From assembly GCF_900103175.1 (NCBI RefSeq), contig NZ_FNLF01000002.1, forward strand, positions 186,001 through 250,000: a stretch of 64,000 bases of DNA, read 5' to 3'. The position numbers and the translations under genes are program-made. Positions 19,986 through 28,395 of this stretch are shown in pieces. Under the pieces are notes generated by a model, which saw only the letters and a program-made list of their open reading frames with translations, did no database searches and was not told the origin of the DNA. The number at the start of each line of letters is the position of its first letter. The first letter of the stretch is position 1. This DNA is from Tsukamurella pulmonis. Its GTDB lineage: Bacteria > Actinomycetota > Actinomycetes > Mycobacteriales > Mycobacteriaceae.

Positions 19986-20669
19986 TCAGCGGGGCCGCAG
20001 GACGATCTCGGTGGGATGGGCATCGCCCGGGGTGGCGACCGCCTGGGCGACGGCGCCGGCCACCGTCTCCGGGCGCAGCAGGCCCGCGGCGGAGTACGCG
20101 CGCCCCTCGGCGGCGAAGATCCCCTCCTGCATCTCGGTGTCGATGCGTCCGGGGAAGACGCTGGTCACGCGGAGGGCGGGCTCCTCGGCGCGTAGCGCCT
20201 CGGCGAAAGCGGTCAGCCCGAACTTGCTCGCGGCGTAGGCGCCCCAGCCGGGGTTCGCGCGCTTGCCCGCGCCGGAGTTGATGAGCACGACGTGCCCGCC
20301 CGCCTCGCGCAGCGCCGGCAGCAGAGCCTTGGTCAGCTCCACCACGGAGAGCAGGTTGATCTCGAACATCTCCCGCCAGTCCGCGGTGGGGGTGTCCTTG
20401 ATCCGGCCGATCCGCCCGAGGCCCGCATTGTGCACCAGCACGTCGAGTCGCTCGATCGGCGCGGCGAGCGCGCGCACCTCGTCGTGGTCGGTGAGATCCG
20501 CCGGAAAGGGTGCGGCACCGTCGAACTCGGCGACGAGGGAGTCGAGCGCGGGGGAGGGGCGCCCACCGAGGAGCAGGCGGTGCGAGTCGCCGAGCCGGCG
20601 CGCGATGTGCGCGCCGAGTCCGCGGGATGCGCCGGTGACGAGGGCGAGGGGGCGGGCGTCGTCGGTCAT
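19986..20669 (-). CDS. Short-chain dehydrogenase/reductase
   Basis: 227 residues from the ATG at 20669 (a GTG three codons upstream is possible). Classic SDR motifs are present: TGASRGLG for NAD(P) binding, NAG, the catalytic Ser in the NSGAGK region and the YAASK catalytic Tyr/Lys, plus a PGRIDT motif near the active site. An Arg in the beta2 region (GGRPSP) suggests NADP preference. The substrate is unknown. It lies divergent from the potassium-uptake operon across 59 bases. Confidence 0.88.
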   Translation of the reverse strand: MTDDARPLALVTGASRGLGAHIARRLGDSHRLLLGGRPSPALDSLVAEFDGAAPFPADLTDHDEVRALAAPIERLDVLVHNAGLGRIGRIKDTPTADWREMFEINLLSVVELTKALLPALREAGGHVVLINSGAGKRANPGWGAYAASKFGLTAFAEALRAEEPALRVTSVFPGRIDTEMQEGIFAAEGRAYSAAGLLRPETVAGAVAQAVATPGDAHPTEIVLRPR

Positions 20670-20728
20670 GGCGCCCACGGTAGCGAACCGGCGACTACAC
20701 TCGCCTCCTGACCGAGGGGAGTGCAGGC

Positions 20729-22102
20729 ATGGCGCTGACGCGACGCCGTTCCCCGGCTCGCCGGGAATCGCCCACCAGGCTGATCGCCGGCGGATTCGCG
20801 ATGGTGCTGCTCGTGGGCACGGGCCTGCTCATGACGCCTCTGGCCTCCGTGGGCGGCACGGTCACGGCGTTCGTGCCGGCCCTGTTCACCGCGACCTCGG
20901 CGGTGAGCGTCACCGGCCTGGCGGTGGTCGACACCGCGACGCACTGGTCCACCTTCGGGCAGGTGGTGATCCTCGCGCTCATCCAGATCGGCGGCCTCGG
21001 CGTGATGGCGCTGGCGTCCCTGCTCGGGCTGATCGTGGCGGGGCGGATCGGGCTGCGGCTGCAGCTCGTCGCGCAGACCGAGACGCGCACGCCGACCCTC
21101 GCGGGCGGTCGGACGGTGGTGCTGCGCATCATCTCGATCAGCCTCGCGGTGGAGACCGCCGTGGCCGTGGCGCTGACCCTGCGGTTCTGGCTGCACTACG
21201 ACAACGGGCTGGGCAGGGCGGCGTACCTCGGGATCTTCCATGCGGTCTCGGCGTACAACAACGCGGGTTTCGCGCTGTTCTCGGACAATCTGATCGGCTT
21301 CTCCTCCGATGCGCTGATCCTCGGCCCGATCGCGCTCGCGCTGGTGATCGGCGGGCTCGGCCTGCCGGTGATCGTGGAGGTGCTGCGCGCGATCCGCCGC
21401 GCCCGCGCCGATGCGGGTGCGCCGCGCAGGTTCACCCTGCACACCCGGCTCACCCTGATCACCTACGCGGGCCTGGCGGTCATCGGCGTCGTCGCCATCA
21501 TCGCGACCGAGTGGGCGAACCCGGCCACCCTCGGTCCCATGGACTGGTGGTCCAAGCTCGTCGCCGGTACGTTCTCCGGGCTCTCGCCCCGCACCGCGGG
21601 TTTCAACGCGATCGACATCGGCGGCATGCACACCCAGTCGCTGCTCGTCACCGACGTCCTGATGTTCATCGGCGGCGGCAGCGCCGGCACCGCGGGCGGC
21701 ATCAAGGTCACGACCTTCGCGCTGCTCGCCTTCGTCATCTACAGCGAGGTCCGCGGCGAGCCGAACGTGCACGCCCTCGGTCGAAAGATCGCGCCGGAAG
21801 TGCAGCGGCAGGCGATCACCGTCGCCCTCATGGGCGTGGGCGCCGTGATGGCCTCGACCTTGGCTCTGCAGTACCTGACCCCGTTCCGCCTCGATGACGT
21901 GCTGATGGAGTCGATCTCGGCGTTCGCCACCGTCGGCCTCAGCACCGGGATCACGCCGAAGCTGCCCGCCGCGGCCCAGCTGATCCTGGTGGTGCTGATG
22001 TTCGTCGGGCGGATCGGACCGATCACCCTGGCCTCCGCGCTCGCACTCCGCGAGCGTTCCCGTAGGTACGACCGACCCGAGGAGCGTCCGATCATTGGCT
22101 AG
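20729..22102 (+). CDS. TrkH/KtrB-type potassium uptake membrane subunit
   Basis: 457 residues with eight or more helices in the four-fold M1-P-M2 layout of Trk/Ktr channels. Filter-region glycines are visible in TSAVSVTGLAVVD, AYNNAGFALF, SPRTAGFNA and ATVGLSTGITP. It forms the ion-conducting part of a K+ uptake system. GAGGGGAG precedes the ATG. It overlaps the downstream TrkA-type regulator by 8 bases, so the subunits are made together. Confidence 0.9.
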   Translation: MALTRRRSPARRESPTRLIAGGFAMVLLVGTGLLMTPLASVGGTVTAFVPALFTATSAVSVTGLAVVDTATHWSTFGQVVILALIQIGGLGVMALASLLGLIVAGRIGLRLQLVAQTETRTPTLAGGRTVVLRIISISLAVETAVAVALTLRFWLHYDNGLGRAAYLGIFHAVSAYNNAGFALFSDNLIGFSSDALILGPIALALVIGGLGLPVIVEVLRAIRRARADAGAPRRFTLHTRLTLITYAGLAVIGVVAIIATEWANPATLGPMDWWSKLVAGTFSGLSPRTAGFNAIDIGGMHTQSLLVTDVLMFIGGGSAGTAGGIKVTTFALLAFVIYSEVRGEPNVHALGRKIAPEVQRQAITVALMGVGAVMASTLALQYLTPFRLDDVLMESISAFATVGLSTGITPKLPAAAQLILVVLMFVGRIGPITLASALALRERSRRYDRPEERPIIG

Positions 22103-22769
22103 GAAACAGACGTACGACGGTGACCGCGTCGCGGTGCTGGGGCTCGGCCGGTTCGGGGCCTCCCTCGCCGCCGAGTTGGTCGAGCAGGGCACAGAGGTGC
22201 TGGGGGTCGACTCCAATCGCGCACTGGTGCAGCAGTACGCGGAGCAGCTGACCCACGCCGCCGTCGCCGACACCTCGGACCTCGAGGCCCTTCGGCAGCT
22301 GGGCCTGAGCGCGTTCGAGCACGTGGTGGTGGCGATCGGTGACTCCCTCGAGGCCAGCATCCTGACCACCTCGCTGCTCGTCGATCTGGGTGTGCGCGAC
22401 ATCTGGGCGAAGGCGAACACCGAACAGCAGAGCCGGATCCTGCAGCGGATCGGCGCGCACAACGTGGTCCTGCCGGAGCAGGAGATGGGCGTGCGCGTGG
22501 CACACCTCGTCGGCGGGCGCCGCCTGCTGGACTACGTGGAATTCGAAGAGGGCTACGTGATGGGCAAGACCCGCGCGCCGCGCGAGGTGATCGGGGTCCG
22601 GTTGGGCGAGAGCGGGATCCGCGCCCGCTACGGCGTCACGGTCGTGGCCATCAAACACGGCGACGGCGAGTTCCTCCACGCCGGGCTCGATTCGGTGATC
22701 GCCGAGGGCGATCTGCTCATCGTGGCCGGGCGCGAGGAGTCCGTCGAGGACTTCGCCGGGCTCTCCTGA
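22095..22769 (+). CDS. TrkA/KtrA-type potassium uptake regulatory subunit
   Basis: 224 residues. RCK-N Rossmann fold with VLGLGRFGASLA (about residues 14-25) and an acidic VDSN at the end of the second strand for nucleotide ribose binding. An RCK-C domain of about 80 residues follows. It forms the cytosolic ring that gates the TrkH-type channel in response to nucleotides. The start is TTG at 22095, inside the end of the membrane-subunit gene; the next in-frame start would remove the Rossmann motif. Confidence 0.9.
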   Translation: MARKQTYDGDRVAVLGLGRFGASLAAELVEQGTEVLGVDSNRALVQQYAEQLTHAAVADTSDLEALRQLGLSAFEHVVVAIGDSLEASILTTSLLVDLGVRDIWAKANTEQQSRILQRIGAHNVVLPEQEMGVRVAHLVGGRRLLDYVEFEEGYVMGKTRAPREVIGVRLGESGIRARYGVTVVAIKHGDGEFLHAGLDSVIAEGDLLIVAGREESVEDFAGLS

Positions 22770-22812
22770 GGCCCCCGGGCGCGACGGCGCACCGTCGACC
22801 CCGGGAACGACG

Positions 22813-22851
22813 ACGGCGCACCGCTCCCGCGTACGGGAGGCGGTGCGCCGT
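22813..22851. terminator. Strong bidirectional hairpin
   Basis: A stem of 17-18 pairs with one bulged base (ACGGCGCACCGCTCCCG against CGGGAGGCGGTGCGCCGT) and a 4-base loop. It lies in the 93-base gap between the convergent potassium-regulator and MFS genes and should end both transcripts. Confidence 0.7.
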
Positions 22852-22862
22852 GCCGGAGAGGA

Positions 22863-24134
22863 TCAGAACTCGGCGTCGCCCACCAGGGCGGCCTCGGCGG
22901 GCACCTCGTGGGAGTCCGCGCCCTTGCCGCTCACCCGGGTCAGGATGACCGCGGCGATCACGCAGGCGATCGCGCCGATGTAGAACGGTGCCGCGGGGCT
23001 GCCGAACCAGGTCGCGAAGTGGGCGACGAGGGTGGCCGCGAGGGCGCCGCCGGCCCAGCGCAGGAAGTTGTAGCCGGCGCTGGCGACCGGACGCGGGGCG
23101 TCGGCGATCGACATCGCGGTGCCGGTGAACAGGGTGTTCAGCACGCCCGACGGGATGCCGGACAGGATCACGACGGTGACCACGACGGCGACGTTCTCGT
23201 GCCCGACGGCGGCGACCACGAGCAGCGCGCCGTAGACCAGCACGGCGGCGATCGACCCGGCCCGCTCGCCGAGCGCCGCAGCCACCTTGGGGGCGAGCCA
23301 CACGCCGCTCACGGCGACCAACAGACCCCAGCCGACGAAGACCGCGCCGACGAAGTAGGCGCTGCGGTGCAGCACGAACGGCGACCAGGCGAGGATCGTG
23401 AAGAAGGCCGCGGTGTAGAACGCGGAGCCCAGGCCGGTGAGGAACAGGCCGCGCTGGCGCAGGGCGCGCAGCGGCGCGAGCGGGGAGACGGTGCCCTCGC
23501 GCTGCCGCTTCTCCTTCGCCTCGGCCGCATCGGACCGCAGCATGGTGGCGCACAGCACGGCGCCGATCAGCATGAGGACGGCGGTGCCGGCGAACGGGCC
23601 GCGCCAGGAGACCCCGCCGAGCACGGCGCCCAGCAGCGGCCCCACGGCCAGGCCGAGGCCCAGAGCGGCCTCGTAGAGCAGGATCGCGCCCTGCTGGCCG
23701 CCGGTGGCGGCCGAGACGATCACCGCGAGGGCGGTGGCGATGAACAGCGCGTTGCCCAGTCCCCAGACGGCGCGCCAGGCCACCAGCACGCCGATGGAGT
23801 TCGCCAGGGCGCAGGCCGCGGCGGCGATGACGATGAGCAGCAGGCCGGCGATGACGGTGCGCTTGGCGCCGAACATCGAGGTGAACCAGCCGATGAACAG
23901 CATCGCCACGACCTGCACGCCCAGGTACGAGGAGAACAGCAGGGTGGTCTGGCTCGGCGTCGCGTGCAGCGATTCGGCGATCGAGACCAGGATGGGATCC
24001 ACCAGGCCGATCCCCATGAAGGCGATCACCGCGGCGAAGGCGGTCACCCACACCGCCTTGGGTTGATGGGACAGGGTCTCGCGCAGGCTCGGGTGCGCGT
24101 GCTCGGTCTGGTGACCGGCGGCGGTGGTCGTCAT
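22863..24134 (-). CDS. MFS drug-type transporter
   Basis: 423 residues, 12 helices, with the GWFTSMFGAKRTV loop after helix 2. The N-terminus is His-rich (MTTTAAGHQTEHAHP). Exporters of this type are often drug or metabolite efflux pumps; the substrate is unknown. A MarR gene lies 76 bases upstream on the same strand, a typical regulator-pump pair. ATG at 24134 is preceded by GAGAGGAGC. Confidence 0.82.
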   Translation of the reverse strand: MTTTAAGHQTEHAHPSLRETLSHQPKAVWVTAFAAVIAFMGIGLVDPILVSIAESLHATPSQTTLLFSSYLGVQVVAMLFIGWFTSMFGAKRTVIAGLLLIVIAAAACALANSIGVLVAWRAVWGLGNALFIATALAVIVSAATGGQQGAILLYEAALGLGLAVGPLLGAVLGGVSWRGPFAGTAVLMLIGAVLCATMLRSDAAEAKEKRQREGTVSPLAPLRALRQRGLFLTGLGSAFYTAAFFTILAWSPFVLHRSAYFVGAVFVGWGLLVAVSGVWLAPKVAAALGERAGSIAAVLVYGALLVVAAVGHENVAVVVTVVILSGIPSGVLNTLFTGTAMSIADAPRPVASAGYNFLRWAGGALAATLVAHFATWFGSPAAPFYIGAIACVIAAVILTRVSGKGADSHEVPAEAALVGDAEF

Positions 24135-24210
24135 CGCAGCTCCTCTCGAATACTACGAAACTCTAACTATTAGGGCGGCGAAGATCAAGCCCTGTGACGG
24201 ATTCGTCGGG

Positions 24211-24696
24211 TCAGAGGTCCTCGCGGTACCGGTCCATCAGGCGGTGCAGCGCCGGAATCGCCCGGTCCAGGTTCGCGCGGTCCTCATCGGTGAGCTCTCC
24301 CAGGTGCCCGGCGAGCACCGCGTTGCGCGCCTCCACCAACTCGGAGGTCAGCCGCGTTCCGTGCTCGGAGAGCTGCACGACGACCGCGCGCCCGTCGTCG
24401 GGATCGGGGCTGCGCTCGGCCAGTCCCAGGCGCTCGAGCCCGTCGACCGCGCTCGTCGCCGAGGGCAGGCGGATCCGCAGGTAGCGGGCCAGCTCACCCA
24501 TCCGCACCGGGCCGAGCAACAGCAGGCTCTGCAGTGCGGCCTGCTGGGCCGGGGTGAGATCGGGGCCGGGGGTGTTGCGCCGCACCAGGAAGTGCAGCTG
24601 CAGCAGGGGCGAGCGCAGGCGCGAGGCCAGGTCGCCGATCGCGGCGTCGGGCGCCGGGGCCGACGGTGCGTCGGGTGCTTCGGACGCGGAGGTCAT
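24211..24696 (-). CDS. MarR family regulator, probable controller of the MFS pump
   Basis: 161 residues. After an Ala/Pro/Ser-rich start of about 17 residues comes the winged helix: LTPAQQAALQSLLLLG, RLPSATSAVDGLERLG as recognition helix, and a DPDDGRAVVVQLSEHG wing. It precedes the MFS gene on the same strand, so it likely controls itself and the pump in response to the exported compound. The 76-base gap has the A/T-rich block AATACTA...TAACTATT, an imperfect inverted repeat that could be its operator. Confidence 0.85.
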   Translation of the reverse strand: MTSASEAPDAPSAPAPDAAIGDLASRLRSPLLQLHFLVRRNTPGPDLTPAQQAALQSLLLLGPVRMGELARYLRIRLPSATSAVDGLERLGLAERSPDPDDGRAVVVQLSEHGTRLTSELVEARNAVLAGHLGELTDEDRANLDRAIPALHRLMDRYREDL

Positions 24697-24719
24697 GATC
24701 CGATACTAAAGGTTGCAAC

Positions 24720-24759
24720 GACGGTGCCGGGCGCACCCGCGGGCGCGCCCGGCACCGTC
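24720..24759. terminator. Terminator hairpin downstream of marR, upstream of the phoX stop
   Basis: GACGGTGCCGGGCGC (24720-24734) pairs perfectly with GCGCCCGGCACCGTC (24745-24759) around a 10-base loop. It follows the phoX stop on the minus strand. Both ends of the stem contain the CGACGGTGC nonamer that recurs through the window. Confidence 0.65.
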
Positions 24760-24778
24760 GGACCGGAGGAACCGGGGA

Positions 24779-26842
24779 TCAGGCCCCGATGGTGCCCGAC
24801 TTCTTCCACACGGCGACCACCGACGGGCGGGGCTGCGAGGAGCCCCCGTCGGGCCAGTGCGAGGAGGGCTTGTCGGCGGTGGCGTCGTCGGTCTCGCCCG
24901 GGTGCTGCACGGCGACCAGCACGCGGTTGTCGCGCACGACGGGGCCGCAGGTCTCGGCGCCGAAGGGCACGGTGAGGAACTGCTTGGTGAGGCCGCGGTC
25001 CTTGCCCTCCAGCACGACTCCGAACAGTCCGTCGTTGCTGTCGAAGGTGTCGTTGGTGCCGTCCGTGGAGATCCACAGGTTGCCGTGCGAATCGAAGGTC
25101 ACGTTGTCGGGGCAGCTGATCCGCGAGACCTTGCTCTTGTCGAAGCCGCCGTAGTAGGTGTCGGCCGCGGCCGGGTCACCGCACACCAGCAGCAGGTCCC
25201 AGGAGAAGGTGGTGCCGGTGTGCTCGTCGGTGATCTCGAGCAGCTGGCCGCTCTTGTTCTTCACGCGCGGGTTGGGCGTGTCGATGCCGGGCTGGCCCTC
25301 CTTGACGCCCCGGTCGCTGTTGTTGGTCAGCGCGCAGTAGATCTTGCCGGTCTTGGGATTCGGCTCGATGTCCTCGGGCCGGTCCATCTTGGTGGCGCCC
25401 ACCTTGTCGCCCGCGACGCGGGTCCACAGCGCGACGTTCTCCGCCGCCATCCCGTCGACGTGCGACTGCGCGCTGCCGTCGGCCTTGGTGGTGAGCAACG
25501 GGATCCACGTGCCGGTGCCCTTGTAGCCGCCCTCGGGGACCTTGCCGTTCTCGACCTTCTGGCCCTCGAACTTCGCGACGTACAGCGTGCCCTCGTCGAG
25601 GATCCGCATGTTCGACTCCATGGCCGCGGCGCCCTTGCCCGGCTGGATCTTCCGCGAGCTGACGAACTTGTAGATGTACTCGAACTTCGAGTCGTCGCCG
25701 CAGTAGGTGACCACCTCGCCCGTGGGCGTGACGTAGATGTTGCCGCCCTCGCGCTTCATCCGGCCGAGCGCCGAGTGCTTGATCGGCGTCGACTTCGGGT
25801 CGTGCGGGTTGACCTCGACCAGGTAACCGAAACGGTTGACCTCGTTGGGCTCCTTGGAGAGGTCGAACCGGTCCTCGTACTTCATCCAGTGGTGGGCGTC
25901 CTCGTCCTTGCCCACGCCGTAGCGCTTCCAGCCCTCCTTGAGGCCGTCCAGCGGCGGCGTCTCGGCGCCCGAGAAGTAGTTGGTGTAGTTCTCCTCGCCG
26001 GAGATCATGGTGCCCCACGGGGTGATGCCGCCCGAGCAGTTCGCGATGGTGCCCAGCACGCGGGTGCCGGTGGGGTCGGCCGCGGTCCTGGTGAAGAAGG
26101 TGCCGGCCGCCGGGCCGCGCAGCTCGAACTCCGTCGACGCGGTGATGCGCCGGTTGTACTCGCCCAGAACGGGAGTCAGCTTGCCCGAGCCGGGCTCACC
26201 CTTGACCTCCACCACGGTGATGCCGTGCGCGGCCATCTCGACCCGCACCTGGTTCTCGGTGGGGTCGCCCTCCTTGTAGCCCTTGAACATGTGGACGCCG
26301 GTCGTGTACTCCTGGTTGCACACCATGAGGAAGGTGTCCGGCTTGCCGTCCACCGGGATGAGATCGGTGAAGTCGTTGTTGAAACCGAACTGCTGCGCCT
26401 GCGCCTCGGGCGTCTGGTTGTCGAAGTCGAACTGCGGCGCGCCCGGCAGCACCGGATCGCCCCAGCGGATCACGACGGCCTGCTCGTAGCCCTCGGGCAC
26501 GGTGACGGCGTCGGCCTTGTTCGGGGTGATCGACGAGAAGTTCAGGCCCGGGGCGTTCACGTTCTCCGACGGTGCGCCGGCCGCAGCGCTGGAGGACGCG
26601 CCGGCACCGTTCGAGCCGTTATCGCCGCACGCCGCGAGGACGGTGACCGCGCCCGCGCCGAGCGCGGCCACGCCGGCGCCGCGCAGCACGGTGCGCCGGG
26701 TGATGTCGCCGAAGTACTCGTTCTCCGACTGGTTGTCGTGCTCGCGGAAGCACTGATTGCCGCACTTGTACTTGCAGGTGGTGTGCGAACGCGCGGACTT
26801 ACCGTCGTGGTCGGTGAGCAGGCGCAGGTTGGGCAGGCGCAT
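24779..26842 (-). CDS. phoX: PhoX family alkaline phosphatase, Tat-exported
   Basis: 687 residues from the ATG at 26842. Domains in order: a cytoplasmic N-terminus with a Cys-rich CKYKCGNQC motif seen in actinobacterial PhoX, a twin-arginine signal (ITRRTVLRGAGVAALG, about residues 47-62) ending in the lipobox-like VLAAC, a Ser/Ala linker, then the beta-propeller PhoX domain. Conserved pieces are NCSGGITPWGTMISGEENY, RFGYLVEVNP and the C-terminal CPDNVTFDSHGNLWISTDG. PhoX is a calcium- and iron-dependent phosphatase releasing phosphate from organic esters outside the cell. Direct repeats just upstream may be a phosphate-regulator site. The 27-kb side has no pst genes. Confidence 0.88.
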   Translation of the reverse strand: MRLPNLRLLTDHDGKSARSHTTCKYKCGNQCFREHDNQSENEYFGDITRRTVLRGAGVAALGAGAVTVLAACGDNGSNGAGASSSAAAGAPSENVNAPGLNFSSITPNKADAVTVPEGYEQAVVIRWGDPVLPGAPQFDFDNQTPEAQAQQFGFNNDFTDLIPVDGKPDTFLMVCNQEYTTGVHMFKGYKEGDPTENQVRVEMAAHGITVVEVKGEPGSGKLTPVLGEYNRRITASTEFELRGPAAGTFFTRTAADPTGTRVLGTIANCSGGITPWGTMISGEENYTNYFSGAETPPLDGLKEGWKRYGVGKDEDAHHWMKYEDRFDLSKEPNEVNRFGYLVEVNPHDPKSTPIKHSALGRMKREGGNIYVTPTGEVVTYCGDDSKFEYIYKFVSSRKIQPGKGAAAMESNMRILDEGTLYVAKFEGQKVENGKVPEGGYKGTGTWIPLLTTKADGSAQSHVDGMAAENVALWTRVAGDKVGATKMDRPEDIEPNPKTGKIYCALTNNSDRGVKEGQPGIDTPNPRVKNKSGQLLEITDEHTGTTFSWDLLLVCGDPAAADTYYGGFDKSKVSRISCPDNVTFDSHGNLWISTDGTNDTFDSNDGLFGVVLEGKDRGLTKQFLTVPFGAETCGPVVRDNRVLVAVQHPGETDDATADKPSSHWPDGGSSQPRPSVVAVWKKSGTIGA

Positions 26843-26854
26843 GAGGTCTCCCTG

Positions 26855-26889
26855 GGGCTGAGCTGGGCTGATCGGGTGGGCTGGGCTGA
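26855..26889 (-). promoter_or_regulatory. Direct repeats upstream of phoX
   Basis: GGGCTGA occurs at 26855-26861, 26865-26871 and 26883-26889, with GGGCTGG at 26878-26884. On the coding strand this reads as repeated CAGCCCA units, partly one helical turn apart. Phosphate-response regulators (PhoP/RegX3 type) bind direct repeats, so this is a candidate. The unit is not a textbook Pho box. Confidence 0.3.
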
Positions 26890-27025
26890 ATCCCCGCCAA
26901 TGTAGGAGTGACACGTGATCAGCAGGCAAAGCTCGGGTAAACAGTCGCGTGGACGCTACTTCCTTCTGGGTCCGCGAACAGGGGCGATCGCGCCCTGGCT
27001 CTTCTCCTCCATTGCGATCCGCGCC

Positions 27026-27490
27026 CTACATCGCGGCCATCGCCCGGCGCTGGGAGAACTCGGTACGGCGGTGGCGTCCATCGGCGATCAGGAGGACCGT
27101 CGCCAGGATGCCGGCGACGGTGATGACTCCGCGCAGTGCCCATCCCGCGGTTCCGTCGATCGCCGACCCCGACCACATCACGACCCCGATGACGCAGCAG
27201 ATCACCATCACAACGGCGCTGATCGCGCCTCCCCGCGCCGCGAAGTAGCCCGCCACCAGGAACGCGCCGGCAAGGACGAGGTAGCCCGCGAGGATCGCGA
27301 CGGACACCGTGACCTGATTCGATCGCAATGTCTCGGCCGTCAGCTCGGGCCCGACATTGCGCCTCGCGTCGGCGAGCTCGTCCGGGGGAATGGTTCGTGT
27401 GAGCTTGTCGACCAGCCACAGCGTCGGAGTGATCAGTGATCCCAGGGCGGCGACCCAGGCGGCGACCCACCCCACCACGTTCGGCTTCAT
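27026..27490 (-). CDS. Small four-helix membrane protein
   Basis: 154 residues, starting MKPNVVGWVAAWVAALGSLITP with the first helix immediately, an extramembrane loop (about 28-60) rich in charged residues, and three further helices ending in a basic tail. ATG at 27490 has GGAGG at -10. No family recognised. It is divergent from the ABC exporter gene; the 185-base gap contains nested inverted repeats, so both may be controlled by the nearby two-component system. Confidence 0.6.
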   Translation of the reverse strand: MKPNVVGWVAAWVAALGSLITPTLWLVDKLTRTIPPDELADARRNVGPELTAETLRSNQVTVSVAILAGYLVLAGAFLVAGYFAARGGAISAVVMVICCVIGVVMWSGSAIDGTAGWALRGVITVAGILATVLLIADGRHRRTEFSQRRAMAAM

Positions 27491-27559
27491 GACTTCCTCC
27501 TGTCTTCGACCGGGGGATCCGGCCTTCATCTCGTAGTCAACGGTGCGAGGGCGGAGTGA

Positions 27560-27645
27560 GACATCCTCCCTGAGGGGGAATTCCATCGACGCGATGTGCG
27601 AATGTGGGGTGGGCTCTCCGCCGAATCCCCCCACAGGAGGATGTC
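27560..27645. promoter_or_regulatory. Nested inverted repeat in the ABC exporter promoter
   Basis: GACATCCTCC (27560-27569) and GGAGGATGTC (27636-27645) are perfect inverted copies. Just inside them GGGGGAATTC (27574-27583) and GAATCCCCCC (27623-27632) match at 9 of 10. The same compound block therefore occurs twice, head to head, across 86 bases ahead of the exporter. This looks like a paired binding site for a dimeric regulator such as the NarL-type protein encoded downstream. Confidence 0.5.
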
Positions 27646-27675
27646 CGGGCGACGACGACTGGGGAGACTGACCGC

Positions 27676-28395
27676 ATGCGATCCTCTGCGCCCAGCCTGA
27701 TCCTGGATTCCGTCAGTAAGACGTTCGGCCACGGCACCGGAGTCCTGGACGTGTCGATGGTCGTGCGCCCGGGCCGCGTGTACGGGCTGCTGGGTCCGAA
27801 CGGTGCGGGCAAGTCGACGACGTTGTCGATGATCACCGGACTGCTCACGCCCACTGCAGGATCGATGACTCTGTTCGGCGAGGCGTGGACACGCTCCGCG
27901 CTGCGCAGGGTCGGGGCATCGATCAACGGGCCCGCCTTGTACCAGCATCTCTCGGGCCGGCAGAACGTCCGCGTCCACGCCGATCTCCTCGGACTGGGAT
28001 CACCCCACATCGATGACGTACTGCACCGGGTGGGCATCGCGGATGCGGCGGATCGTCGCGCGGGCGGCTACTCGACCGGGATGAAGAGCAGGCTCGCCAC
28101 TGCGATCGCGCTCCTCGGCGATCCCGACCTGCTGATCCTCGACGAGCCGCAGAACGGTCTCGACCCCGCCGGGATCCGCTTCATGCGCGAGCTGATGCGG
28201 TCGTACGCGGCGAACGGGCGGGCGGTGCTGTTCAGCAGTCATCTGCTCGGCGAGGTGGCGGAGACGGCGGACGACATCGGGTGCATCGTCTCGGGGCGAA
28301 CACGGTTCGAGGGGCGCCTCGCGGACTTCGCACCCGACGGCGACATCGAGCGTGCGTACTTCGCGATGTCGAGCGTCCCGGCGGTCGAGCGATGA
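27676..28395 (+). CDS. ABC transporter ATP-binding protein
   Basis: 239 residues. Walker A GPNGAGKST (about 41-49), signature-type STGMK (GGYSTGMKSR), Walker B LLILDEP and the switch histidine in SSHLLGEV. The fold is of the CcmA/BcrA type that powers ABC-2 exporters for antibiotics or lipids. ATG at 27676 is preferred to a longer reading because the longer one runs through the inverted-repeat promoter. The stop overlaps the permease start (ATGA). Confidence 0.92.
   Translation: MRSSAPSLILDSVSKTFGHGTGVLDVSMVVRPGRVYGLLGPNGAGKSTTLSMITGLLTPTAGSMTLFGEAWTRSALRRVGASINGPALYQHLSGRQNVRVHADLLGLGSPHIDDVLHRVGIADAADRRAGGYSTGMKSRLATAIALLGDPDLLILDEPQNGLDPAGIRFMRELMRSYAANGRAVLFSSHLLGEVAETADDIGCIVSGRTRFEGRLADFAPDGDIERAYFAMSSVPAVER

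Noticed and set aside
24713-26905. A 730-codon frame antisense to phoX
   Set aside because: Opposite strand of a well-supported PhoX; composition is typical of a high-GC shadow.
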